From contig CAMNNR010000012.1 of NCBI GenBank assembly GCA_946545675.1, positions 1-16,792 on the forward strand: a stretch of DNA of 16,792 bases, written 5' to 3'. How positions within the stretch are numbered: position 1 is the first letter of the stretch; every line of letters begins with the position of its first letter. This document shows, in pieces, positions 1 through 7,255 of this stretch. The position numbers and the translations under genes were made by a program. Origin of the DNA: an uncultured Thermoplasmata archaeon (GTDB lineage Archaea; Thermoplasmatota; Thermoplasmata; Methanomassiliicoccales; Methanomethylophilaceae). The notes under the pieces were generated by a model. It was not told the origin of the DNA. It did not search any database and was given only the letters and a program-made list of their open reading frames with translations.

Positions 1-1
1 C

Positions 2-451
2 CTCGGTGTGTATTCTACCACCTCGGGAATGCAAATTATCACTCCTGGCACTGTGAAGGAAATGGGTGCAAATCCCCTCTATGGGGCCACAGATATCAGT
101 TCGGCGGCAAACTCCCTCCTGCAGTACATCTCCATGCCCTTCCAGGGGTTCGACCCCGTCCCCGAGAACCTGCAATGGTGGTACGGGGATCTGGGCGATC
201 TGTTCTGGATAGCCTGTCAGCTCCTGTATTGGATATTCTGGTTGAACCTCTTACTGGGGATTACCAACGCACTGCCTGCTTTCCCCTTCGATGGAGGTTA
301 TGTTCTCTTAGGGTGGGTAGATGCCATCTACGAGCGGCTCGGAGTAAAAGACCCAGAAGAGAGAAATCGCAGAGCAGGGGAGTTAACGAACAACGTCTCG
401 ACGCTGTTCCTCTTCATGTTCATGCTTGTAATCATCGTGGCCCTGATCTGA
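2..451 (+). CDS. Site-2-protease-like (M50) membrane metallopeptidase, C-terminal part
   Basis: The 5' end lies outside the window; the frame is open from base 2 and ends at a TGA. The visible 149 residues contain the signature N-A-L-P-A-F-P-F-D-G-G (Asp codon at 290-292). This matches the NxxPxxPxDGG motif of M50 intramembrane zinc proteases, in which the Asp is the third zinc ligand. The motif follows a hydrophobic helix (about 210-270) and precedes a short cytosolic stretch (VDAIYERLG) and a final hydrophobic helix (about 400-448), the usual end of this family. The HExxH motif should lie upstream of the window. These enzymes cut transmembrane substrates, often regulators, but the substrate here is unknown. 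The gene converges on the methanogenesis marker 2 gene with only 9 nt between the two stops. The family call is firm; the function is inferred from the family. Confidence 0.85.
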   Translation, partial: LGVYSTTSGMQIITPGTVKEMGANPLYGATDISSAANSLLQYISMPFQGFDPVPENLQWWYGDLGDLFWIACQLLYWIFWLNLLLGITNALPAFPFDGGYVLLGWVDAIYERLGVKDPEERNRRAGELTNNVSTLFLFMFMLVIIVALI

Positions 452-460
452 GGCCTGGAT

Positions 461-1450
461 TCACTTCTTCTTGGGGCGGCATCCGGTTATGATGTCCTTA
501 GTGAAGTCGAAGAGGGTTCCCTTCTGGTCTCCCAGCACGAGTTCGAGCTTCTTGGAATCATTGACCTTGCCTACGACCGCTCCGGTACATTTCACGCCCT
601 CGAAAATCTCGATGACCCTGGCGGAGTTCTCGGGAGGACAGGCGTAAACGAATCCGCAGCCCTGGTAGCAGAGTAGCCAGTGTATGAAGTCGTCGCACTT
701 CTTGGGGGTGGGGATCTTTTCAAGATCCACGACAGCACCCATGCAGGAGCTCTCGAGCATCATTCCGAGTGTCCCTACGCTTCCGGGGTTGCTCATGTCC
801 TTTCCAGCGTGGACGAGGTGCTCGTCGGCGACGACAGCAGCCGCTTCCATCTGTTTGCGGATGAGGTTGGGATCCTTGTCGAGGGTGGTAGTCCAGGCAT
901 AGGGGATGTTCTTCGGGCAGTGTCCGTCGAGATCCATGATGAAGACGATATCATCGCCGGGCTGGGCAGTGCTGCTGCGGATGAGACTGTCCTTGTTGAC
1001 CTCTCCGATGACGGCGATGTCTATGGCATGGTATTTGCAGTCGGGGTGGGTGTGTCCGCCCACGATGGGGACGTTGAACCTCCTCACTCCTTCTTCCATG
1101 CCTCTCAGGAGCCTTCCGCAGATCTGGTCGTTGGACATCGACATGACATCGACCATGGCGGTAGCCCTGCCTCCCATGGCGGCGATGTCGTTCACGTTGA
1201 CCAGGACAGCGAAGTAACCTGCCATGTACGGGTCGGATTCGACCAGCGATTCCATGATTCCGTCGGTGGCGAAGAGGATGTATTTGTCACCCATCTCGAT
1301 GGCGGCGGCATCCTCTCCTTCGGCGGCCGCTACCCTGGGGAAACGGTCTGTGGGCAGGAGGTCGACTACCTCGTGGATTTTCTCTTTCCTGGTGACTCCC
1401 GGGAAGGTCCTGATTGCATCAATGATGGGCTGTAGTTCCATGGTTTTCAT
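461..1450 (-). CDS. Methanogenesis marker protein 2 (AIR synthase/PurM-like)
   Basis: This 329-residue protein has the fold of the PurM/HypE/SelD superfamily. It shows an N-terminal region with the acidic motif GEDAAAIEMGD (nucleotide-binding Asp), then LVNVNDIAAMGG, VPIVGGHTHPD, GDDIVFIMDLDG and NPGSVGTLGMMLE. These motifs and their order match the family called methanogenesis marker 2, which occurs in methanogens; its biochemical role is not established as far as I know. I chose the ATG at 1450 because GAGGTG stands 6 nt before it. A longer frame reaching 1564 would overlap the upstream gene and has no conserved residues in the extension. A second ATG three codons in (1441) is possible. The ribosome site lies inside a strong hairpin, listed separately. 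A TATA-like AATAAAA near 1508-1514 may drive it, since the gap to the upstream gene is 95 nt. Confidence 0.85.
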   Translation of the reverse strand: MKTMELQPIIDAIRTFPGVTRKEKIHEVVDLLPTDRFPRVAAAEGEDAAAIEMGDKYILFATDGIMESLVESDPYMAGYFAVLVNVNDIAAMGGRATAMVDVMSMSNDQICGRLLRGMEEGVRRFNVPIVGGHTHPDCKYHAIDIAVIGEVNKDSLIRSSTAQPGDDIVFIMDLDGHCPKNIPYAWTTTLDKDPNLIRKQMEAAAVVADEHLVHAGKDMSNPGSVGTLGMMLESSCMGAVVDLEKIPTPKKCDDFIHWLLCYQGCGFVYACPPENSARVIEIFEGVKCTGAVVGKVNDSKKLELVLGDQKGTLFDFTKDIITGCRPKKK

Positions 1451-1470
1451 CCCCCGCACCTCGGTGCAGG
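1451..1470 (-). promoter_or_regulatory. Hairpin covering the ribosome site of the marker 2 gene
   Basis: On the minus strand, directly before the ATG at 1450, CCTGCACC pairs with GGTGCGGG across a GA turn (7-8 pairs, one G-U). The GAGGTG ribosome site sits in the loop and right arm. If it forms in the mRNA it would hide the site. The structure is read directly from sequence; the regulatory role is inference. Confidence 0.45.
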
Positions 1471-1545
1471 TATCCTTTCGGACGAGGCGACATATCTGAA
1501 CGCACGTTTTATTGTTTCCCTCAAGGAACCAACGGATAACGATCA

Positions 1546-2355
1546 TCATTCCTGCTTTATGCACAGGTTGATCTTCAGCCTATGGCTTGCCAGAGCGGCG
1601 GATTCGGAATCGCCCCCGGAGGCCTTCATCAGGAGTCCGAATAGCTCCGAATCTCTATGTGCCAGACATGATAAAATACGACCGTGTTTGGAAGACAGGA
1701 ATTCCGCGAGTTCGGAGAATCTGTCGCCGGACAGGTAACCGAACGTCTTCGGAGAGACAGCGGACATGCTGAAACGTGAGGGTTCGAGGATGACATACGA
1801 TGCGACCCCATCCACGATACTGTCCTGCTGAGAATCATCCCAGTCCGGAAGGTCCCTGCAGTATAGTATGTCGCCGTCACTGAGCAGATAGAATCCCTCA
1901 TAGTCGTCCTCCGACAGATCCTGTCCGCCGATCTCCCCTCCGAACACGCTGATGCCGCGGTTCTTGAGGTGTCTGATCAGGTTCTCGATGCGCAGTAGTG
2001 CGAATGTATCTGGTGATGAGTTCAGTATGGTGTCGATTTCGTCGTGACGGTCGGGATTCTCTGCCTGGTTGGACACCCTCAGGAACACATCAGTACCGAT
2101 CTTCCTCCGGAGGGCGGCGTTGAATTCGGAGAATATCGAAGATTCGGAGAATTCGTATAGACCGGCAGCGGTGGGGAGTCCGGTCTTGAGGCTGAAGACA
2201 GTCCAATCTATGCTCCCGTCCTGGTTGTCGGTGCATTTCACGATGCCGCCGTCGCGCAGTGCGTAGTAGCCTTCCCAGTAGTCCGATGAAAGCAGTTGCT
2301 GGAATATGTTCTTCCCAGAATTCTTCTTTGCAGTTCTGCGCTTCTTCGTACTCAA
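1546..2355 (-). CDS. Orphan protein with two copies of an EG[YF]Y-DG domain
   Basis: I do not recognise this 269-residue protein. It has a very basic N-terminus (about residues 1-15, Lys/Arg rich) and no signal peptide or membrane helix. It contains two similar segments at about 25-87 and 151-225. Each starts with D-Y-(W)-E-G-[YF]-Y-x-L-x-D-G-x-I, then Cys-x-Asp, and ends in a helical F-S-E-(F/L) stretch, so the protein probably arose by an internal duplication. The start appears to be TTG at 2355: no in-frame ATG occurs until late in the protein. AGGTCAGGTC lies just upstream, and a TATA-like ACTATAT lies about 30 nt before the start. It is divergent from the sensor kinase at 2496, across a 140-nt gap holding both promoters. 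The coding call is fairly sure; the function is unknown. Confidence 0.7.
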   Translation of the reverse strand: MSTKKRRTAKKNSGKNIFQQLLSSDYWEGYYALRDGGIVKCTDNQDGSIDWTVFSLKTGLPTAAGLYEFSESSIFSEFNAALRRKIGTDVFLRVSNQAENPDRHDEIDTILNSSPDTFALLRIENLIRHLKNRGISVFGGEIGGQDLSEDDYEGFYLLSDGDILYCRDLPDWDDSQQDSIVDGVASYVILEPSRFSMSAVSPKTFGYLSGDRFSELAEFLSSKHGRILSCLAHRDSELFGLLMKASGGDSESAALASHRLKINLCIKQE

Positions 2356-2453
2356 AATCTGACCTGACCTAGATATGTGCGACAGATATAGTATTTGTCG
2401 ATAAACCCCTCTTCCGAATTTCCGGGGCCAGAATCTGGGTTTGCACGAGTTTA

Positions 2454-2461
2454 TTTATAAA
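2454..2461 (+). promoter_or_regulatory. TATA box of the first sensor kinase
   Basis: TTTATAAA lies about 38 nt before the ATG at 2496. Start of transcription about 25 nt downstream would give a leader of roughly 13 nt carrying the ribosome site GAGGGGG (2486-2492, 3 nt before ATG). The G-run can also pair with TCCCCC at 2473-2478, but that arm probably lies upstream of the transcript start. Confidence 0.6.
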
Positions 2462-2495
2462 CACTGGCATACTCCCCCAATAGCTGAGGGGGACT

Positions 2496-3899
2496 ATGAA
2501 CGAGTATACTTGGAAAGCGACGGGATACAGCATCCTTCTCGTCATAATCATTTTGTTGCTCGCCTCAACCTTCTTCATCTCCACGATAAGTGACGGGGAA
2601 ATAGAGTATCTTACCACTATTTTCCTCGCCTGCGATTATGTCGGAATGGCACTCTGTGCCTTTATGTTCCTCATCCAGGTCCATGATGCCCTCCGTGACA
2701 GGAGCGCGTTCGCTTTCACGATCATGGTGGTGGTGACGTACTTCGAACTCTTCGCCGCTCTGACCGGGATAGTTCTGCAGGGTAACAAGGCTCAGGCCGT
2801 GTTCATACTTCTGGACCAATACGCGATCGTTTTCCTCAGTATCGTCCAGGGTATCGCTTTGTGGTACTACGTGTGTTATGCGTCAGACAGACGCGGTCCG
2901 CTGCTGGACATCTTCAGATACCTTGCCAACATCATCTTCGTGGCGGAAATAGTGTTCCTCGTCCTGAACCTGTTCTACAACCATCTGTTCTACGTCGATG
3001 AAATAGGGGAGATGGTGTATCCCTACGGTTACATAGGCCCGATGGCCCTCGCATTCGTCTTGGGCACCGAGACCTTCATCACCATCCTAATCTACATCAA
3101 GGGCATTCGTAAGAAGCTTTCACTGGGGGCATATATCCTCATTCCGTTTGCCGCTTTGGTCATCGGATATTACATCGGAGGCAACGGCTTCATCTACATC
3201 GCCTACCTCCTGGCACTTTTCGTTGATTATTCGAATGTCTACGTAAAACGCAGGCAGGAACTCATCCAGAGGGACGCCAAGCTTCTGCAGCAGCGTGCGG
3301 ATATCCTCATCTCGCAGATCCAGCCCCACTTCCTCTACAACGCGTTGACTTCCATCATGAACATCAAAGGGAATCCGCCGGAGACCAAGGATGCCATCGC
3401 CGAATTCGGAAAGTATCTGCGCGGGAATCTCGATATCCTGAAGCAGAAAGGACCGATCCCCATCATGCTGGAGATGGACCATGTGGAGACGTTCTCGGAA
3501 CTGGTGAAGCTCAACTCCGGGGATGACCTCACCATAAGCGTGCAGTTCAATGACAGGAATTTCCTGATCCCCTCCCTCACTGTCCAGTCTGTTTTGGAAT
3601 ACGTGATAGAGATGGGATTCGGTATCAAGCATATGGAAGGGCTCATAGATATCAACATTTTCGAATCTAAGAACGGACATCATGTCATCATCAGTGATGA
3701 CCAGGGACTGGTGAAGAAGTGTTTCGAGATGTCCAAGGGTAACATAGTTGCCTTGGGACTCTCCGCAATAGAAATACGTCTCAGGGAGATGGTCGGCGGC
3801 ACTCTCACGTTCAACAGTCTCGCAGATGATATCGTCGTTACCATTACCGTTCCGAAGACGGCACCTGCTCGCAACGGTCAAATACCGTCCGCTCCTTGA
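2496..3899 (+). CDS. LytS-type sensor kinase with a degenerate ATP-binding domain
   Basis: This 467-residue membrane protein has about eight hydrophobic helices (roughly residues 9-30, 41-62, 72-94, 101-127, 141-161, 178-201, 210-228, 230-246). A short linker helix and a His_kinase (PF06580) domain follow. The phospho-acceptor box Q-I-Q-P-H-F-L-Y-N is intact, with His at 278. The ATPase part is damaged: the N-box, normally L-V-E-N-A-I-K-H-G, reads V-L-E-Y-V-I-E-M-G, with Tyr369 in place of the Mg-binding Asn. The G1 box, normally DDGVGF, reads D401-D-Q-G-L-V. It is paralogous to the kinase at 5462-6853, sharing GNPPETK and the preceding helix almost exactly. The reading frame is open throughout, so this is a conserved protein rather than a recent pseudogene. 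It probably cannot bind ATP normally and may be phosphorylated in trans or act as a sensor subunit. The orphan gene at 3907 follows after 7 nt. Confidence 0.88.
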   Translation: MNEYTWKATGYSILLVIIILLLASTFFISTISDGEIEYLTTIFLACDYVGMALCAFMFLIQVHDALRDRSAFAFTIMVVVTYFELFAALTGIVLQGNKAQAVFILLDQYAIVFLSIVQGIALWYYVCYASDRRGPLLDIFRYLANIIFVAEIVFLVLNLFYNHLFYVDEIGEMVYPYGYIGPMALAFVLGTETFITILIYIKGIRKKLSLGAYILIPFAALVIGYYIGGNGFIYIAYLLALFVDYSNVYVKRRQELIQRDAKLLQQRADILISQIQPHFLYNALTSIMNIKGNPPETKDAIAEFGKYLRGNLDILKQKGPIPIMLEMDHVETFSELVKLNSGDDLTISVQFNDRNFLIPSLTVQSVLEYVIEMGFGIKHMEGLIDINIFESKNGHHVIISDDQGLVKKCFEMSKGNIVALGLSAIEIRLREMVGGTLTFNSLADDIVVTITVPKTAPARNGQIPSAP

Positions 3900-3906
3900 A
3901 CGCCAT

Positions 3907-4653
3907 ATGATTCAGGGCATTCCCGGCGATGACGAGATCCTAAGCATCTTCGAAGGGTTCAATCTATTCCGTGTCAGAGCCGAGATCCCTACGTTGATGT
4001 ATGTCGTCGGCGAAGGAAAGCTCGAGGACCTCAGGTCATTCGCGGAATCGATGTCCATCTGTACAGTATTCGTCGAATCAGAACCTGTCGATCCTTCAGA
4101 GCTCAGGATTAGCGACGAACTGCTGGATGGTGTCCCTCAGGAGATTCGCCCCGGTGTCCAGCTGGATGCTCACCGTTTCAACCGCGAACTGGACGGTATG
4201 GACCTCTCGTCCCCTGCGGAGTTGCGTATCTTCGTCCTTTACGAGGGCAAAGCGTTCGGTTCGGTCTTCGTGGACCCTGAACTCGACGCATTCCGTAAAT
4301 TCTCGGCTCGGGAGAGGGTGGAGGAGTTCGTCAGGGCGCGTTCCCAGAAGGTCCAGGGCAGCCGTGTGATGGAGGGCCTGAGCACGCAGAAGGAGGACCC
4401 CGGGGTGGAGCGTTTCGTGGAGCTCCTGATAAAAGACCCAGAGTACCGCAGGATGCCCGATGACAACGAACGTTTCAACTACGTCCTCAAGATTGCCCGC
4501 AGGCCCGGAAACGATACACTCCGCGAAGGTATCATGAAGGATGGCGGGAAAGGATTCTCCACCGAGAAGATACGTCGCATCGTGTCGCTTTCCGTGAAAA
4601 GGATGGACCTGAGTCGTTCCGAACCGAAACAGATGGTGTTCGGCAGGAACTGA
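3907..4653 (+). CDS. Orphan gene co-transcribed with the degenerate kinase
   Basis: I do not recognise this 248-residue soluble protein. The first half (about 1-140) looks alpha/beta, with hydrophobic strands such as ALRIFVLYEG-type and TLMYVVGEG segments. The second half is charged and helical, with a basic C-terminus. No membrane helix or known motif is visible. The start chosen is ATG 3907, 7 nt after the kinase stop. An in-frame ATG at 3826 would overlap the kinase by 74 nt and give a 275-residue form. Neither start has a good ribosome site, so translation may depend on coupling to the kinase. The short spacing suggests an operon and a role in the same signalling pathway, but this rests on position only. 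It converges on the response regulator gene with 14 nt between the stops. Confidence 0.7.
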   Translation: MIQGIPGDDEILSIFEGFNLFRVRAEIPTLMYVVGEGKLEDLRSFAESMSICTVFVESEPVDPSELRISDELLDGVPQEIRPGVQLDAHRFNRELDGMDLSSPAELRIFVLYEGKAFGSVFVDPELDAFRKFSARERVEEFVRARSQKVQGSRVMEGLSTQKEDPGVERFVELLIKDPEYRRMPDDNERFNYVLKIARRPGNDTLREGIMKDGGKGFSTEKIRRIVSLSVKRMDLSRSEPKQMVFGRN

Positions 4654-4667
4654 CCGCAGGCACCGTT

Positions 4668-5450
4668 TCACTTGTAGAACTGTTGGATGGATTTCTCCGC
4701 CCAGGGGTACTGGGACATATACTCCCCGTAGAAGTTGTTGAATGCGTCAGGCATACCCTTGAGGTAGTCGTATGCGTCGCAGTCGAAGTTGTCGGGGATG
4801 ACCGAGTATTCGCTCCTGTCGAGGTTGACGATGTCCGCGGCCTTGACTTCCTCCAGTGCCTTCTGGAGTTCCTTCACGATCTTGGTGAGGTAGTCCTGTG
4901 ATTTCCTGGTGAAGGCGGCATCCTGCAGGAGAACGTCACAGAGTTCCCTCCTGGTCACCGCGGAACCCTTACGGTCCACGAGATAGGCCAGAAGCTCCTT
5001 GGCGGGTTTCCTGGAGAAGTGGATGGTCTCGCCGTCCACGAACAGCTCGAAATTGCCGAAGGTGCGTATGTAGACCCTCTTCTTGGGCTTTTCCACAGGG
5101 TTGCGTAGGTTGTCCAGTTCCTTCCTGACATCCTTGGTGGTGATGGGTTTCATCAGGTATCCGCTGGCGTGGATGGAGAAGGCGTCCGATGCGAACTCGG
5201 AGAATCCGGTCGAGAAGATGATGTTGATCTTGGGGTTGATCTTCTTCAGTTTCTTTGCGACGTCGAGTCCTGTGATGCCGGGCATCCTCACGTCGAGGAA
5301 TGCGATGTCCATCTGGTTCTGTTCAGCATATTCCAGTGCTTCGGTGGGGGAGTTGAAACCCTTTACGTCTGCGTCGGGCTGACAGGCAGTGATAGCGGAA
5401 ACAAGCACTTCGAGTGCGTCTTCTTCGTCGTCTAGGGCTAGGATTCTCAT
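4668..5450 (-). CDS. Response regulator with SARP/OmpR-type winged-helix output
   Basis: This 260-residue protein has an intact receiver domain: acidic pair Asp7-Asp8, phospho-acceptor Asp53 (F-L-D-V-R-M-P-G), Thr81 and Lys101 (Y-L-M-K-P). From about residue 126 there is a DNA-binding domain opening with RTFGNFELFVDG, followed by a helix-turn-helix with KELLAYLVDRKGSAVTRREL. This combination is typical of Clostridia regulators whose output domain resembles the OmpR/SARP winged helix; there is no LytTR domain, the more usual LytS partner. ATG 5450 is preferred over an in-frame TTG at 5465: it begins the conserved MRILALDDE motif, has GAGAGTGA upstream, and lies 11 nt after the kinase stop. It is surely co-transcribed with the kinase at 5462 and is the likely phosphate acceptor of the locus. 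Transfer from Firmicutes is inferred. Confidence 0.88.
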   Translation of the reverse strand: MRILALDDEEDALEVLVSAITACQPDADVKGFNSPTEALEYAEQNQMDIAFLDVRMPGITGLDVAKKLKKINPKINIIFSTGFSEFASDAFSIHASGYLMKPITTKDVRKELDNLRNPVEKPKKRVYIRTFGNFELFVDGETIHFSRKPAKELLAYLVDRKGSAVTRRELCDVLLQDAAFTRKSQDYLTKIVKELQKALEEVKAADIVNLDRSEYSVIPDNFDCDAYDYLKGMPDAFNNFYGEYMSQYPWAEKSIQQFYK

Positions 5451-5461
5451 AGTATTCACTC

Positions 5462-6853
5462 TCAATCATCGTTTATTGTATTTTTTGGTATTGACACGAC
5501 AGCTACGGTTCCGCGTCCAATTTCGCTGCTGATCTCCAATCTTGCGTCCAAGAGGTCCCTGAGACGTTCGGTGATGTTGACGATCCCCACGTGGCTGCGG
5601 CTTTCGTCGGATGGAGGGATCTCAGTGTCGAAACCCACACCGTCATCAGTGACCGTGATACGGTGGCTGTTGTGGTCCTCCATGGTGACTATCGTCACGG
5701 TCCCGCCCCCTTCTTTCTGCGTGATCCCGTGCTTGATGGCGTTCTCCACGAGCATCTGAAGGGTCAGCGGGGGGATCTTGAAGTCAGTGTCGGTGATGGT
5801 ATAGACCACGTTGAGCTTCTCCTTGAAACGGAGCTTCTCGAGTTCCACGTACGTCTTGACGTGCTCGATCTCCTTGGATATGGGTATCGTGGTCGTCTGG
5901 GATATCGTGTTCAGGTTGCTCCTGAGGTATTTTGCGAAGTCCTCGACAGCTTTCTTCGTCTCGGGCGGATTACCCTCTATCCTGGAGATGGAGTTGAGGG
6001 AATTGTAAAGGAAATATGGCTGTATCTGGGAGATCATCATGGTGACGTTCTGTTCCACGATCTCGGCATTCTTGCGGGTGATCTCCTGACCCCTTTCCAC
6101 GTAGAAGCCTCCGTGGATGAGGAAGGTGGCGAATAGGAAGAATATGCCCAGGGACCAGGGATGTGGGATGACAGTACGCAATATCATGGCGAAGAAGAAC
6201 ATAATGCTGTAGGCATAGAGGATGTACTTGCGCTTCTTGTCACTGTAGAAGTAGTGAGCGCAGAACGCGTTGATGGTCAGCATCAGCATGGGAGGTATCG
6301 TGAAGAGGAACCTGTATTCGCCGATGACGATGTAACCGGATATGCGGTCGATGCTGAACAGGCATCCGTTGAATCTGTTGACAAGCAGCAGTACCATTCC
6401 GACGAAGAAACAGAGGTAGTAGGCGATTTCAGCTCTGTTATAGTTGCGGTTCTCCTTCTGGAGCTGCTGCTTCAGGTATATCCAGTGGGTGAGGAGGATG
6501 ATGAGGAGCAGACAGTAGATGTAGTAATACGTGATCTCCAGGACGATGTAGTAATCCGATCTACCGTTGTAAAGGAAAGCGAAGTATTCGCAGTATAGGA
6601 GCATGCACACGAGCATGAGCATGAGCATGAAGAGCGCCGAGTTACGGGTTATCCTGCGGTCATAGAACAGACTCGAGAACAGGATGGAACAGCCGAACAT
6701 ACCGATCACGTCGGAGGTCATAGCGATGATGGTGTAGTGGCCGAGATTCAGTACACTCGAACCTATCGCGGTCTCCATGCAGATCCCGATGAGTATCAAG
6801 GAGAAAATCAACGCAAGGGCTCCGTAAAGATTCCATTGCATTTTTCTGCTCAT
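5462..6853 (-). CDS. LytS-type sensor kinase lacking the phospho-acceptor histidine
   Basis: This 463-residue membrane protein has about eight hydrophobic helices (roughly 10-30, 41-63, 72-94, 102-127, 142-160, 183-204, 210-228, 234-250) and a C-terminal His_kinase/HATPase module. The ATP-binding domain is canonical: N-box LVENAIKHG with Asn371, G1 box D403-D-G-V-G-F, and G2-like HVGIVNITERL. The box that should carry the phosphorylated histidine reads Q-I-Q-P-Y-F-L-Y-N, with Tyr280 (codon TAT at 6016-6014) in place of His. Self-phosphorylation at the usual site is therefore not possible. The start at 6853 has GGAGG 7 nt upstream. The response regulator starts 11 nt after its stop. The paralogue at 2496 has the reverse defect: histidine present, ATPase broken. 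The family is certain; the joint action is inferred. Confidence 0.9.
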   Translation of the reverse strand: MSRKMQWNLYGALALIFSLILIGICMETAIGSSVLNLGHYTIIAMTSDVIGMFGCSILFSSLFYDRRITRNSALFMLMLMLVCMLLYCEYFAFLYNGRSDYYIVLEITYYYIYCLLLIILLTHWIYLKQQLQKENRNYNRAEIAYYLCFFVGMVLLLVNRFNGCLFSIDRISGYIVIGEYRFLFTIPPMLMLTINAFCAHYFYSDKKRKYILYAYSIMFFFAMILRTVIPHPWSLGIFFLFATFLIHGGFYVERGQEITRKNAEIVEQNVTMMISQIQPYFLYNSLNSISRIEGNPPETKKAVEDFAKYLRSNLNTISQTTTIPISKEIEHVKTYVELEKLRFKEKLNVVYTITDTDFKIPPLTLQMLVENAIKHGITQKEGGGTVTIVTMEDHNSHRITVTDDGVGFDTEIPPSDESRSHVGIVNITERLRDLLDARLEISSEIGRGTVAVVSIPKNTINDD

Positions 6854-6890
6854 AGGTGAACCTCCGTTGACACGGAAACGGCTTTCCCAT

Positions 6891-6901
6891 TATTTTTTAT
6901 T
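6891..6901 (-). promoter_or_regulatory. Possible TATA region of the second kinase operon
   Basis: The minus strand reads AATAAAAAATA about 40 nt before the ATG at 6853. This would give a leader of roughly 17 nt that includes GGAGG. It lies in the 65-nt gap after the small orphan gene, so the kinase can have its own promoter. Confidence 0.4.
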
Positions 6902-6918
6902 ATTTACGACCTGGGCAG

Positions 6919-7206
6919 TCATTCCTTGTTCAAGACGAGGGATGCGCTCTTCCCGAACAGGGCGTATTTAATCTTCAGGGATACGTCGCCCTCGAGGAGG
7001 ACAGGGGTGGAACCGCTCATGGAATTGAGTCCCTCGTTCCTTACGAGGACCTGTATCTCCGTCCTTCCCTTGGGCAATTCAGCCGATAATACATCGCCCG
7101 CAAAACCTTCGGCAACGGTCTCGTCGTTCACTGCGAACATGAAGTGTATCTTCCCGCGGAATCCGGCGGGAGGGTTGCAGAGGAATTTCACGATGACCGT
7201 TTCCAT
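6919..7206 (-). CDS. Small orphan protein, probably beta-rich
   Basis: I do not recognise this 95-residue protein. It has alternating hydrophobic and polar strands, Gly/Pro turns (NPPAGFRGK) and no signal peptide, cysteine pair or membrane helix. It looks like a single small beta-sandwich or barrel, but that is a guess from composition. The ATG at 7206 follows GGAGGGAG by 10 nt, a slightly long spacing. The same DNA is open on the other strand, upstream of the Sel1 gene, but that frame has no Sel1 pattern before 7256, so I take the minus strand as coding here. It shares an intergenic promoter region of 49 nt with the divergent Sel1 gene and lies 65 nt upstream of the second kinase on the same strand. 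Confidence 0.6.
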   Translation of the reverse strand: METVIVKFLCNPPAGFRGKIHFMFAVNDETVAEGFAGDVLSAELPKGRTEIQVLVRNEGLNSMSGSTPVLLEGDVSLKIKYALFGKSASLVLNKE

Positions 7207-7225
7207 GCATGTGCATCTCCCTCCG

Positions 7226-7234
7226 ATTATATAT
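7226..7234. promoter_or_regulatory. Shared TATA region between divergent genes
   Basis: ATTATATAT lies in the 49-nt gap between the small orphan gene and the Sel1 gene. It is about 26 nt before the Sel1 ATG (7256), which fits a leaderless transcript since no ribosome site precedes that ATG. Read on the other strand it is also TATA-like (ATATATAAT) and about 24 nt before the orphan ATG at 7206. Confidence 0.5.
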
Positions 7235-7255
7235 CTCGGCTGTATATCCGAACCG

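Noticed and set aside
680..1435. Open frame of 251 residues on the plus strand
   Set aside because: It is antisense to the methanogenesis marker 2 gene, whose conserved motifs fix the minus strand; the plus product has no recognisable domain.
2496..3899. First kinase as a decaying pseudogene
   Set aside because: The frame is fully open, the promoter and ribosome site are good, and the histidine box and membrane region are intact; loss is confined to ATP-binding residues.
6926..7255. N-terminal extension of the first Sel1 gene
   Set aside because: It has no Sel1 pattern, overlaps the divergent small gene, and a TATA box sits well before ATG 7256.
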